DNA of 64,000 nt from Citromicrobium bathyomarinum (lineage in GTDB: Bacteria; Pseudomonadota; Alphaproteobacteria; Sphingomonadales; Sphingomonadaceae): positions 558,001-622,000 of the forward strand of contig CP155577.1 of assembly GCA_001306305.2 (NCBI GenBank). The letters run 5' to 3'. Position numbers and translations under genes: made by a program. Below are positions 34,479-43,014 of this stretch, piece by piece. The notes under the pieces were generated by a model, which saw only the letters and a program-made list of their open reading frames with translations, ran no database searches and was not told the DNA's origin. Positions within the stretch are counted from its first letter, which is position 1, and each line of letters starts with the position of its first letter.

Positions 34479-35633
34479 ATGTCCGAGATCTCCGCCCAGG
34501 CGCGGCCCTACCAGATATGCACGAACTGCATCATGGACACGAGCGATTCGAAGATCGTGTTCGATGAAAACGGTGTGTGCGAATACTGTAACAACTACTA
34601 CAGCAATATTCTGCCCAACTGGCACACCGACGAGCGTGGCGAGCGCGAGATCATGGCGCAGATCGAGAAGATCAAGCGCGACGGCGAGGGCAAGGATCAC
34701 GACTGCCTGATCGGCCTCTCCGGTGGGGTCGATTCCAGCTACGTCGTCCACCACGCGAAGGAAAAGTTCGGCCTGCGCCCGCTGCTCTACCACGTGGATG
34801 CCGGATGGAACTCCCAGCAGGCGGTCAACAATATCGAAAAGCTGGTCGATGGGCTCGACCTCGACCTGTACACCGAGGTCGTCAACTGGCCCGAGATGCG
34901 CGACCTCCAGCTCGCCTTCTTCAAGGCGCAGGTGCCGCATCTCGACACCCCGCAGGACCACGCCTTCTTTGCCGGGCTGTACAACTTTGCGGCCAAGAAC
35001 AAGGTCAAGTACATCCTGACCGGCGCGAACTATTCGACCGAATGCGTGCGCGAGCCGCTCGAATGGCATTATCACGCGTCGGACTTGCGCCAGCTGAAGG
35101 ACATCCACAAACGCTTCGGCACGCGTCCGCTCAAGACCTTCCCTCTCGCAGGGATCTTCAAGTTCAAGATCTACTACCGCTACGTGCACGGCGTGCAGGT
35201 GGTGAAGCCCTTGAACTACATGCCTTACCACAAGGAACAGGCGATCGAGGAGCTGGTCGGCATCTACGGCTGGCAGCGCTATGCCCACAAGCACTATGAA
35301 TCGCGCTTCACGCGTTTCTACGAAGGCTACTGGCTGCCGAGCAAGTTCGGTTACGACAAGCGCCGCGCGCACTTCTCCTCGCTGATCCTGACCGAGCAGA
35401 TGAGCCGCGAGGAAGCGCTCGAAAAGATCGCGATCCCCGCCTACACACCGGAGCAGATCGCCGAAGACTTCGAATATATCGCGACCAAGCTGGGCCTTAC
35501 GGTCGAAGAGCTGCAGGCGCTTCACGACGGTCCGAACAAGACCCACTTCGACTACAAGAACAACACTGCCTTGATCGATCTGGGCACCACGGTGATGCGC
35601 AAGCTTGGCCTGCAACGTTCGGTGATGCGTTGA
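34479..35633 (+). CDS. wbpG: N-acetyl sugar amidotransferase (WbpG-like)
   Basis: A 384-residue PP-loop amidotransferase. Two cysteine pairs (C14/C17 and C34/C37: ICTNC and VCEYC) form a zinc site. The ATP-pyrophosphatase loop is SGGVDSSY (81-88). The segment ILTGANYSTECVREP is typical of the WbpG/PseA/LegA group. Together with the HisH-like glutaminase and the HisF-like partner that follow, it would turn an acetamido group into an acetamidino group using ammonia from glutamine. With wbpABDE present, the substrate is likely a 2,3-diacetamido uronic acid, as in P. aeruginosa O5. A pseudaminic or legionaminic acid substrate is less likely because no such pathway is seen. Confidence 0.9.
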   Translation: MSEISAQARPYQICTNCIMDTSDSKIVFDENGVCEYCNNYYSNILPNWHTDERGEREIMAQIEKIKRDGEGKDHDCLIGLSGGVDSSYVVHHAKEKFGLRPLLYHVDAGWNSQQAVNNIEKLVDGLDLDLYTEVVNWPEMRDLQLAFFKAQVPHLDTPQDHAFFAGLYNFAAKNKVKYILTGANYSTECVREPLEWHYHASDLRQLKDIHKRFGTRPLKTFPLAGIFKFKIYYRYVHGVQVVKPLNYMPYHKEQAIEELVGIYGWQRYAHKHYESRFTRFYEGYWLPSKFGYDKRRAHFSSLILTEQMSREEALEKIAIPAYTPEQIAEDFEYIATKLGLTVEELQALHDGPNKTHFDYKNNTALIDLGTTVMRKLGLQRSVMR

Positions 35634-36244
35634 TCACCATCGTCGACTACGGCCTCGGCAATATCGCCGCCTTCCTGAACATGTACAAGCGCCTGAACAT
35701 TCCGGCGCGGGCGGTTCAGACGGCGGCGGAGCTGGCAACGGCGGAGCGGATCGTGCTCCCCGGCGTGGGCGCGTTCGACTATGCGATGGACCTGCTCGAT
35801 GCATCGGGCATGCGTGAAACGCTCGACGAGATGGTGACGCAGAAGAAAGTCCCCGTGGTAGGCATCTGCGTCGGCATGCAGATCCTCCTCGATGGCAGTG
35901 ACGAGGGCACGCGCGAAGGGCTCGGCTGGGTGCCCGGGCGGACCCGCGCCTTTGCCACTCGCAACGATATGGAAGGCCTGCCGCTGCCGCATATGGGCTG
36001 GAACGACGTGACGCCGGGCAGCGGGCGCGTGCTGTTCGATGCGCTGGACGAAGATCCGCGCTTCTACTTCCTCCATTCCTATTACGTCGAGCCGGCGGAG
36101 CAGTCCGATGTCGCGGCGACCGCGCATTACGGGTTCGACTTCGCCTGCGCGATCCATCGCGACAATGTGTGGGGCGTGCAGTTCCACCCGGAAAAGAGCC
36201 ACCATTTCGGCGCCGCCGTGCTGAAGAGCTTTGCGGAGCTGTAA
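35630..36244 (+). CDS. HisH-like glutamine amidotransferase for sugar amidination
   Basis: A 204-residue class I glutamine amidotransferase. The catalytic triad is C80 in GICVGMQ, H186 and E188 in FHPEKS. The oxyanion region is LPGVGAF. It would release ammonia for WbpG through the HisF-like partner. The start is TTG 35630, overlapping the wbpG stop by four bases (TTGA). It is a HisH paralogue: no other histidine gene is nearby, and the wbpG neighbour points to the polysaccharide-specific HisH2 type. Confidence 0.9.
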   Translation: MITIVDYGLGNIAAFLNMYKRLNIPARAVQTAAELATAERIVLPGVGAFDYAMDLLDASGMRETLDEMVTQKKVPVVGICVGMQILLDGSDEGTREGLGWVPGRTRAFATRNDMEGLPLPHMGWNDVTPGSGRVLFDALDEDPRFYFLHSYYVEPAEQSDVAATAHYGFDFACAIHRDNVWGVQFHPEKSHHFGAAVLKSFAEL

Positions 36245-36250
36245 GACCAG

Positions 36251-37042
36251 ATGCTGCGTCCCCGGATCATCCCCTGCCTGCTGGTGCACGAAGGCGGCCT
36301 CGTGAAGACGGTCGGCTTCGGCAATCCGAAATATGTCGGCGACCCGATCAATGCGGTGAAGATCTTCAACGAGAAGGAAAGCGACGAGCTGATCGTCGTC
36401 GATATCGACGCGAGCGTGACCGGCGCGGAGCCCGATTTCCAGATGATCGCGCACCTGGCCGCCGAATGCCGCATGCCGCTGTGCTATGGCGGCGGGGTGA
36501 AGACTGCGGCGCAGGCCAAGCGGATCGTCAGCCTGGGCGTGGAAAAGGTTGCGGTCAGCGCCGCAGCGGCCGAGCGCCCGGCACTGATCGGCGAAATGGC
36601 CAACGAGGTCGGCCGCCAGAGCGTGGTCACCGTGATCGACTACAAAAAGCGGCGGCTGCGCGGCGGCTACGAAATGGTCACCCACAACGCGACCCGCAAC
36701 GCCAAGCGCGATCCGGTGGAATTCGCGATCGAAGCCGAGGCGCAGGGCGCGGGCGAGATCGTGCTCAACTCGGTCGACAATGACGGCAAGATGACCGGTT
36801 ACGACCTGACGCTGGCCAAGCAGCTGCGCGAGAAGGTCGATGTGCCGATTACAATTCTGGGCGGGGCTGGGTCGCTCGACGATATTGCCGAGGCGATCCG
36901 CGAAATGGGCATCATCGGCCTGGCGGCGGGCAGCCTGTTCGTATTCAAGGGCAAGCTGCGCGCGGTGCTGATCAGCTATCCGCAGCCCGATGCCAAGGAA
37001 CAACTCATCCGCGACGCCATGGCGGCGCGCGGGCAAGCGTAA
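36251..37042 (+). CDS. HisF-like ammonia-channelling partner for sugar amidination
   Basis: A 263-residue TIM-barrel protein of the HisA/HisF family. It opens MLRPRIIPCLLVHEGGLVKT. Where histidine-pathway HisF has a DxxA segment, this has VVDIDASVTGAEPD. It also has YGGGVKTAAQAKRIVSLGVEKV, the second phosphate-site region LNSVDNDGKMTGYD, and GGAGSLDDIAEAI. It probably forms a complex with the HisH-like glutaminase and passes ammonia to WbpG. The gap to the previous stop is six bases. The PCLLV opening (in place of PCLDV) is the form I associate with the HisF2 type. Confidence 0.9.
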   Translation: MLRPRIIPCLLVHEGGLVKTVGFGNPKYVGDPINAVKIFNEKESDELIVVDIDASVTGAEPDFQMIAHLAAECRMPLCYGGGVKTAAQAKRIVSLGVEKVAVSAAAAERPALIGEMANEVGRQSVVTVIDYKKRRLRGGYEMVTHNATRNAKRDPVEFAIEAEAQGAGEIVLNSVDNDGKMTGYDLTLAKQLREKVDVPITILGGAGSLDDIAEAIREMGIIGLAAGSLFVFKGKLRAVLISYPQPDAKEQLIRDAMAARGQA

Positions 37043-37062
37043 GCCGAGGGGACACGCGAGAC

Positions 37063-38103
37063 ATGTTTACCGACAAGACCCTGCTGATCACGGGCGGGAC
37101 CGGCTCTTTCGGCAATGCCACGCTGCGCCGGTTCCTGGATTCCGACATCAAGGAAATCCGCATCTTCTCGCGCGACGAGAAGAAGCAGGACGATATGCGC
37201 AAGGCCTATGCCAGCGACCGGCTCAAGTTCTACCTCGGCGACGTGCGCGACGAGGCGAGCGTTTCCGCAGCGATGCGCGGGGTCGACTATGTGTTCCACG
37301 CCGCTGCGCTGAAGCAGGTGCCGAGCTGCGAATTCTACCCCATGCAGGCGGTTAAGACCAACGTGATGGGCACGGAGAACGTGCTGCGCAGCGCGATCGA
37401 TGCCGGGGTCGAACGGGTGGTGTGCCTGTCGACCGACAAGGCGGTCTACCCGATCAACGCGATGGGCATTTCCAAGGCGATGATGGAAAAGGTCATGGTC
37501 TCCTCCTCGCGCAATCTCGAAGGCTTCGACACGACCATCTGCGGCACCCGCTATGGCAATGTGATGGCCTCGCGCGGGTCGGTGATCCCGCTGTTCGTAC
37601 GCCAGATCCTCGATGGCAAGCCGATCACCATCACCGACGATCAGATGACCCGGTTCATGATGACGCTCGACGATGCGATCGAGCTGGTCCTCTACGCGTT
37701 CGAGCATGGCAATAATGGCGATATCTTCGTCCAGAAGGCACCCGGTGCGACGGTCGGGATCCTCGCCGAGGCGCTGCGCCAGATGCTTGGCAAGCCGGAG
37801 CACGAGATCCGCATCATCGGCACCCGCCATGGCGAGAAGCTGCACGAATCGCTGCTCAGCCGCGAAGAGCGCGCGGTGGCCGAGGATCTGGGCGAATATT
37901 ACCGCGTGCCCCCCGACGGGCGCGACCTCAACTACGAAAAGTTCGTCGACGAGGGCGAGAAGCGCCTGAGCACGGGCGAGGAATACAACTCGCACAACAC
38001 CCACCAGCTCGACGTCGAAGGGATGAAGCAGCTGCTGATGAAGCTGCCCTTCATCGTCCGGCTGGTGAATGGCGAAGACGCCGAGATGGAGCTGCTGGGA
38101 TGA
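37063..38103 (+). CDS. fnlA: UDP-GlcNAc 4,6-dehydratase/5-epimerase (FnlA/CapE/WbjB)
   Basis: A 346-residue SDR enzyme catalysing the first step to UDP-L-FucNAc: C4/C6 dehydration and C5 epimerisation of UDP-GlcNAc. It has the NAD motif GGTGSFGN (residues 11-18), RDEKKQDDMR, and AALKQVPSCEFYP. The active-site segment is STDKAVYPINAMGISKAMME, the form shared by CapE/FlaA1-type dehydratases. The C-terminal GTRHGEKLHESL and the late NSHNTHQL segment fit CapE. The next two genes complete the FnlABC route. It overlaps fnlB by four bases (ATGA). Confidence 0.93.
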   Translation: MFTDKTLLITGGTGSFGNATLRRFLDSDIKEIRIFSRDEKKQDDMRKAYASDRLKFYLGDVRDEASVSAAMRGVDYVFHAAALKQVPSCEFYPMQAVKTNVMGTENVLRSAIDAGVERVVCLSTDKAVYPINAMGISKAMMEKVMVSSSRNLEGFDTTICGTRYGNVMASRGSVIPLFVRQILDGKPITITDDQMTRFMMTLDDAIELVLYAFEHGNNGDIFVQKAPGATVGILAEALRQMLGKPEHEIRIIGTRHGEKLHESLLSREERAVAEDLGEYYRVPPDGRDLNYEKFVDEGEKRLSTGEEYNSHNTHQLDVEGMKQLLMKLPFIVRLVNGEDAEMELLG

Positions 38104-39209
38104 GCATTGCGCTGGTGACCGGGGCCGAGGGCTTTATCGGCCGCAACCTCACGATCCGGCTGGGCGAGCTCGGCCACGAAGTGATCCCGATCGGGCGCGG
38201 CCACGATGCGTCCGATCTCGCCGACGCGGCGAAACGCGCCGGTTTCGTGTTCCATCTGGCAGGTGTGAACCGGCCGCAGGACCCGGCGGACTTCGCGACC
38301 GGCAACCGCGATTTTACCAGTGAGGTGTGCGAAGCGCTGGCCGCAGCGGGCAACACCGCGCCGATCGCCTATACCTCCTCGATCCAGGCCGCTGCCGACA
38401 ATCCCTATGGGGAGAGCAAGCGCGGGGCCGAGCAGGCGCTGGAGCGCCACGGCGAGGCAACCGGCGCGCCGGTGCTGATCTATCGCCTGCCCAACGTGTT
38501 CGGCAAATGGGCGCGGCCCAACTACAATTCCGCGGTTGCGACCTTCTGCCACAATATCGCGCACGGGCTTGAGATCACGGTCAACGATCCCGCCGCGCCG
38601 CTGCGGCTGGTCTATGTCGACGATGTGGTCGCCGCTTTCGCCGCGCTGCTTGAAGACGGCGCCAAGCGGGACAGCGGTTTTCACGAAGTTCAGCCTGTTT
38701 ACGAGACCACGGTGGGCGAGGTCGCGGAGACGATCCGCAGCTTCCCCGGCAGCCGCGATACGCTGGTCTCTGCGCGCGTGGGCACCGGGCTCACCCGCGC
38801 GCTCTATTCGACCTACCTGAGCTATCTCGAGCCCGAGCAGTTCAGCTACGGCCTGCCGATCCATGCGGACCCGCGCGGAGCCTTCGTGGAGATGCTCAAG
38901 ACGCCCGATGCCGGGCAGTTCTCCTACTTCACCTCCGGCCCGGGCGTGACCCGCGGCGATCACTACCACCACACCAAGGCGGAGAAATTCCTGGTCATCC
39001 AAGGCACCGCCCATTTCGGCTTTCGCCATATCGTCACCGGCGAAACCTACGAGGTGGTGACGAAGGGCGGCGAGGCCAAGATTGTCGAGACCATTCCAGG
39101 CTGGACGCACAATATCACCAATATCGGCGAGGACGAGCTGATCTGCATGCTCTGGGCGAACGAGATTTTCGATCGCGACCGGCCCGATACCATCGCCGAG
39201 AAGGTTTGA
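38100..39209 (+). CDS. fnlB: UDP-4-keto-6-deoxy sugar reductase with C-terminal cupin (FnlB/CapF/WbjC)
   Basis: A 369-residue two-domain enzyme. The N-terminal SDR domain has GAEGFIGRN (8-16), [16 protein letters not shown] and [11 protein letters not shown] (YxxxK). The C-terminal cupin begins near residue 250 and has [17 protein letters not shown], the metal-binding set seen in CapF. It performs C3 epimerisation and C4 reduction in UDP-L-FucNAc synthesis. Length matches CapF (about 369). The start overlaps fnlA; fnlC follows after four bases. Confidence 0.95.
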   Translation: MSIALVTGAEGFIGRNLTIRLGELGHEVIPIGRGHDASDLADAAKRAGFVFHLAGVNRPQDPADFATGNRDFTSEVCEALAAAGNTAPIAYTSSIQAAADNPYGESKRGAEQALERHGEATGAPVLIYRLPNVFGKWARPNYNSAVATFCHNIAHGLEITVNDPAAPLRLVYVDDVVAAFAALLEDGAKRDSGFHEVQPVYETTVGEVAETIRSFPGSRDTLVSARVGTGLTRALYSTYLSYLEPEQFSYGLPIHADPRGAFVEMLKTPDAGQFSYFTSGPGVTRGDHYHHTKAEKFLVIQGTAHFGFRHIVTGETYEVVTKGGEAKIVETIPGWTHNITNIGEDELICMLWANEIFDRDRPDTIAEKV

Positions 39210-39213
39210 GATT

Positions 39214-40347
39214 ATGGGCAAGATGAAGGTCATGACGGTCGTCGGGACACGGCCCGAGATCATCCGCCTGTCGCGCGTACTGATCGCGCTGGATGAGGCG
39301 TGCGAGCATATTCTGGTCCACACCGGGCAGAACCACGATTATGAGCTGAGCCAGGTCTTCTTCGACGATCTGGGCATCCGCAAGCCCGACCATTTCCTCC
39401 ACGCAGCCGTCGCCGGAGCGCCGGTCGCGACGATCGGCAACATCATGATCGGGATGGAAAAGCTGCTCAAGGAGGTCCAGCCCGAAGCGCTGCTGGTGCT
39501 GGGCGACACGAACAGCTGCTTGTCCGTCCTCCCCGCCAAGCGCGCCAAGATCCCGGTGTTCCACATGGAGGCGGGCAATCGCTGCTTCGACCAGCGCGTG
39601 CCGGAGGAAATCAACCGCCGGATCGTGGACCACACCGCCGATATCAACCTGACCTACAGCGATATTGCGCGTGAATACCTGCTCGCCGAAGGCCTGCCGC
39701 CCGATCGCGTGATCAAGACCGGCAGCCCGATGTACGAGGTGCTGCACGCCTATATGGACCGGATCGATGCGTCCGACGTGCTCGACCGTCTCGAGCTCGA
39801 GGAGCACGAGTACTTCGTGGTCAGCGCGCACCGCGAGGAGAATATCGAGAGCGATGCGAACTTCCTTCGGCTGGTCGCGATCCTCAACCGGATCGCCGAA
39901 ACCTACGACCGGCCCGTGATCGTCTCGACCCATCCGCGCACCCAGAACCGGATCGACCGGGCGGGGGTGGAATTCCATCCCAACGTGCGCCTGCTAAAGC
40001 CGCTGGGCTTCCACGACTATGTGCGGCTGCAGAAATCGGCCCGCGCCGTGCTGTCGGACAGCGGCACGATCACCGAGGAATCCTCGATCCTCAACTTCCC
40101 CGCGCTCAACATCCGCGAGGCGCACGAGCGGCCCGAGGGGATGGAAGAAGGCACCGTGATGATGACCGGGCTCAGCATCGACCGGGTCGAGCAGGGCCTC
40201 GAAATCATCGCCTCGCAGGCGCGCGGCGAAGAGCGCGATCTGCGGCTGGTGGCGGATTATTCGATGCCCAACGTCTCGGCCAAGGTGGTGCGGATCATCC
40301 ATTCCTACACCGATTACGTGCGCCGCACGGTCTGGAAGGAATACTGA
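39214..40347 (+). CDS. fnlC: UDP-N-acetyl sugar 2-epimerase (FnlC/CapG/WbjD)
   Basis: A 377-residue non-hydrolysing 2-epimerase. It has [56 protein letters not shown] and [20 protein letters not shown] with [29 protein letters not shown] is the CapG/WbjD form, distinct from the WecB paralogue (HVEAGLRSG). It converts UDP-L-PneNAc to UDP-L-FucNAc. The order fnlA-B-C followed by a WbuB-like transferase and WbuC matches known FucNAc clusters. Confidence 0.93.
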   Translation: MGKMKVMTVVGTRPEIIRLSRVLIALDEACEHILVHTGQNHDYELSQVFFDDLGIRKPDHFLHAAVAGAPVATIGNIMIGMEKLLKEVQPEALLVLGDTNSCLSVLPAKRAKIPVFHMEAGNRCFDQRVPEEINRRIVDHTADINLTYSDIAREYLLAEGLPPDRVIKTGSPMYEVLHAYMDRIDASDVLDRLELEEHEYFVVSAHREENIESDANFLRLVAILNRIAETYDRPVIVSTHPRTQNRIDRAGVEFHPNVRLLKPLGFHDYVRLQKSARAVLSDSGTITEESSILNFPALNIREAHERPEGMEEGTVMMTGLSIDRVEQGLEIIASQARGEERDLRLVADYSMPNVSAKVVRIIHSYTDYVRRTVWKEY

Positions 40348-40462
40348 CGCGCAGGCCGACGCCGGGCCGCCTGCATGGACTCGCAGGGGCCGGGGGCATA
40401 TATCGACCTGCGACACGCGGCGGAGCGGGGCCGATAATCACGCCGCGGAGCAAGGAAATCCG

Positions 40463-41197
40463 ATGAACGAGATGGTGACGCAGAAGAAGCTGGCGGATGC
40501 CCAGATCGAAGCCTTCTACCACGACGAATTCGTCGAGGATCAGGTGCGCGACTTCGGCAACCTCAACGACGCGGATTCGGGCGGCAAGGCGATCGTCGAT
40601 ATCGGCGGCGGCTGCGGCTTCTTCGCGCGCAGCCTGAGCGACGTCCATGGCTATCGCACCCGCGTGCTCGACATGGACACCCGCTCGGTCGCGAAATGCC
40701 ACGAGATCGGCGTCGACGCCGAACTGGGCGATGCGCTTGCCCCGGAGCCGACCGGCGACGAGGACGTGGTCTGCTTCAACCTGATCCTCCACCACCTCGT
40801 CGGCAAGAACGAGGCGGAGACGCGCCGCCTGCAGATCCAGGCGCTCAAGGCGTGGCACGGCAAGGCCCGGCGCGTGTTCGTGAACGAATATATCTACCAG
40901 AGCTTCGTCCCGCACCTGAGCGGGCGGTGGATCTTCGAAATCACCTCGAGCAGCCTGCTGTCGGCAGTGGGCAGCGCGATCGGCAAGGTTGTACCCGCAC
41001 TGCGCGCCAACACCTTCGGCGTCGGCGTGCGCTTCCGCTCCAACGAGCAATGGCGCGAGCTGTTTGCCGAAGCGGGATACAAGGTCGTGGGCCATGCCGA
41101 AGGCAAGCCAGAGCCGATCTCGCCGCCGCTGCGCGGTCTGCTGATCAAGACGATCCGCCGCGACAGCTACCTCCTTGAGCCGATCCCCGCCGCCTGA
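40463..41197 (+). CDS. Class I SAM-dependent methyltransferase
   Basis: A 244-residue protein with a Rossmann core: motif I is IVDIGGGCGFFARSL (near 46-60), VLDMDTRSV binds the SAM ribose, and EDVVCFNLILHHLVG is the motif-II-like segment. The C-terminal half is unusually diverged (LSGRWIFEITSSSLLSAVG). It sits between fnlC and the WbuB-like transferase, where known clusters have no gene, so it probably modifies FucNAc or the growing unit. An AAGGAAA ribosome site precedes ATG 40463. Function is inferred from context. Confidence 0.78.
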   Translation: MNEMVTQKKLADAQIEAFYHDEFVEDQVRDFGNLNDADSGGKAIVDIGGGCGFFARSLSDVHGYRTRVLDMDTRSVAKCHEIGVDAELGDALAPEPTGDEDVVCFNLILHHLVGKNEAETRRLQIQALKAWHGKARRVFVNEYIYQSFVPHLSGRWIFEITSSSLLSAVGSAIGKVVPALRANTFGVGVRFRSNEQWRELFAEAGYKVVGHAEGKPEPISPPLRGLLIKTIRRDSYLLEPIPAA

Positions 41198-41216
41198 CAC
41201 GCAAAGGGGGCAAGCG

Positions 41217-42533
41217 ATGAACGATATCCGCCATCCGGCGGCCCAAGGAGCGGCTGATGTCCCCGCGGATGACGCCCGCAAGCTGAAGATTCTCATCCTC
41301 AGCCAGTATTTCTGGCCCGAGGGTTTCCGGGTGAACGACCTCGCCAGCGAACTGATCGCGCGCGGCCATGAGGTCACCGTGCTGACCGGCCTGCCGAACT
41401 ATCCGGATGGCGAGGTCTTCCCCGACTTCCGCGAGAATCCCGAGAAATACGCCAGCTTCGAAGGAGCCCCGGTGCACCGCGTGCCGGTGATTCCGCGCGG
41501 GAACAGCAGCCTGAAGCTGATGCTCAACTATATTAGCTTTGCACTTTCAGGCACGATCTTCGGCCCAGGCAAGCTGCGCGGTCAGCGCTTCGACGCGATC
41601 TTCGTCTTCCAGACCTCGCCGATCACCTCGGCGCTGCCCGCGCTGTGGATCGGCTGGCGCAAGCGCGCGCCGGTGCTGATGTGGGTCCTCGACCTGTGGC
41701 CCGATACGCTCTCCGCCATCGGGGTGGTCAAATCGCCCGCGCTGCTGGGGCTGGTCGGCAAGCTGGTCAGCTTCATCTACAAGCGCTGCGCCCGCATCCT
41801 CGTCCAGTCGCGCGCCTTCTACGACAATGTCGAGCGCTATGCGGGCGGCACGGACACGATCCGTTATTTCCCCGGCTGGCCCGAGCCCGTGTTTCAGAAC
41901 GCGGTCGACGGGCTCGCCCCTCCGCCCGAGCTCTCTCCCTATGCGGATGACTTCAAGGTGATGTTCGCCGGTAATCTGGGCCAGGCACAGGACATTCCGG
42001 CGATCATCGAAGCAGCCGACGTGCTGCGTGACGAGCCGGGCCTGCGCTGGATCATCGTGGGCGACGGGCGTGCGGGCGAAGATGCGCGCGCCGAGGTCGC
42101 CAAGCGCGGGCTGGGGGACAAGGTGATCTTCGCGGGCCGTCACCCGCTCGAACGCATGCCATCCTTTTTCAGCGCCGCCGACGCGCTGCTGGTGACGCTG
42201 CGTGACGAGCCGATCTGGTCGATGACCATCCCCGGCAAGGTCCAGTCCTACCTCGCCTCCGGCCGCCCGCTGCTCGGCATGTTCAACGGCGAAGGCGGGC
42301 GCGTCATTCGTGAGGCCGAAGCCGGGATGACTGCACCCGCCGGCGACTATTGCACGCTGGCAGACAATGTCCGCACAATGATGCGCATGTCGCGTGAAGA
42401 GCGCGCCGAGCTTGGCAGGAACGGGCGTGCCTACGCGCAGGCCCATTTCAACCGCGCTGCGTTAATCGCCAGTCTGGAAGAATGGATTGTCGAACTTGGT
42501 GACAAGACGACTGTGGAGCGACAGCATGCCTAA
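41217..42533 (+). CDS. wbuB: WbuB-like glycosyltransferase (probable L-FucNAc transferase)
   Basis: A 438-residue GT4 enzyme. The N-terminal domain begins ILILSQYFWPEGFRVNDLAS and has LTGLPNYPDGEVFPDF. VLDLWPDTLSAIGV is a characteristic WbuB/WcaI-type stretch. The donor domain has MFAGNLGQAQDIPAIIEAAD and IPGKVQSYLASGRPLLG. WbuB-type enzymes follow fnlABC in E. coli O26 and related clusters and are thought to transfer FucNAc. The protein has an extra ~20-residue N-terminal tail before the fold. AAAGGGGG precedes ATG 41217. It overlaps wbuC by eight bases. Confidence 0.87.
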   Translation: MNDIRHPAAQGAADVPADDARKLKILILSQYFWPEGFRVNDLASELIARGHEVTVLTGLPNYPDGEVFPDFRENPEKYASFEGAPVHRVPVIPRGNSSLKLMLNYISFALSGTIFGPGKLRGQRFDAIFVFQTSPITSALPALWIGWRKRAPVLMWVLDLWPDTLSAIGVVKSPALLGLVGKLVSFIYKRCARILVQSRAFYDNVERYAGGTDTIRYFPGWPEPVFQNAVDGLAPPPELSPYADDFKVMFAGNLGQAQDIPAIIEAADVLRDEPGLRWIIVGDGRAGEDARAEVAKRGLGDKVIFAGRHPLERMPSFFSAADALLVTLRDEPIWSMTIPGKVQSYLASGRPLLGMFNGEGGRVIREAEAGMTAPAGDYCTLADNVRTMMRMSREERAELGRNGRAYAQAHFNRAALIASLEEWIVELGDKTTVERQHA

Positions 42534-43014
42534 TCTCGCCGATCTCACCCCTGCCTTCCTCGACGAGTTGAGCGAGGCGGCGCTCCGGTCCGACCGGCGG
42601 CGGATGCACTATTGCATCCACGCCGACCACTCCGACCCGGTGCAGATGATGGTCAATGCGGTTGCGCCCGACAGCTACATCCGCCCGCACCGCCATAGCC
42701 TCGATCCGAAAGTCGAGCATCTGAGTGCGCTGCGCGGAACCTTTGCCTGTTTCGTATTCGACGATGCGGGAGAGGTCCTGTCCAGCAAGATTTTCGGCGA
42801 GCACGGCGATGCGCCTTTCGGCATTACCCTGCCGCCCGAGGCATGGCACACGGTGGTCGCGCTGGATGATGGCGCGATCCTGCTCGAAGTGAAGCAGGGC
42901 CCGTTCCGGCCCGAACTGGCGAAGGAGCCTGCCGACTGGTCGCCCGAGGAAGGCACGGCGGAAGGTGCCGCGCTGATCGAGCGGCTGCGCGCCGGGCTTC
43001 CCCCGCTCAGTTAG
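42526..43014 (+). CDS. wbuC: WbuC family cupin-fold protein
   Basis: A 162-residue cupin of the WbuC family, found next to FucNAc genes. Metal-binding candidates are in YIRPHRHSLDPKVEHL and the later GITLPPEAWHTVVAL. The biochemical role of WbuC is not established; a sugar-processing or isomerase-like role is usually assumed. GGAG lies nine bases before ATG 42526. It is the last plus-strand gene of the cluster and ends inside the end of the convergent gene (8-base overlap), with no terminator between. Confidence 0.88.
   Translation: MPNLADLTPAFLDELSEAALRSDRRRMHYCIHADHSDPVQMMVNAVAPDSYIRPHRHSLDPKVEHLSALRGTFACFVFDDAGEVLSSKIFGEHGDAPFGITLPPEAWHTVVALDDGAILLEVKQGPFRPELAKEPADWSPEEGTAEGAALIERLRAGLPPLS

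Noticed and set aside
35630-37042. Histidine biosynthesis genes hisH and hisF
   Set aside because: They directly follow wbpG in a coupled unit within a polysaccharide cluster, with no other his gene nearby, so they are the sugar-amidation paralogues.
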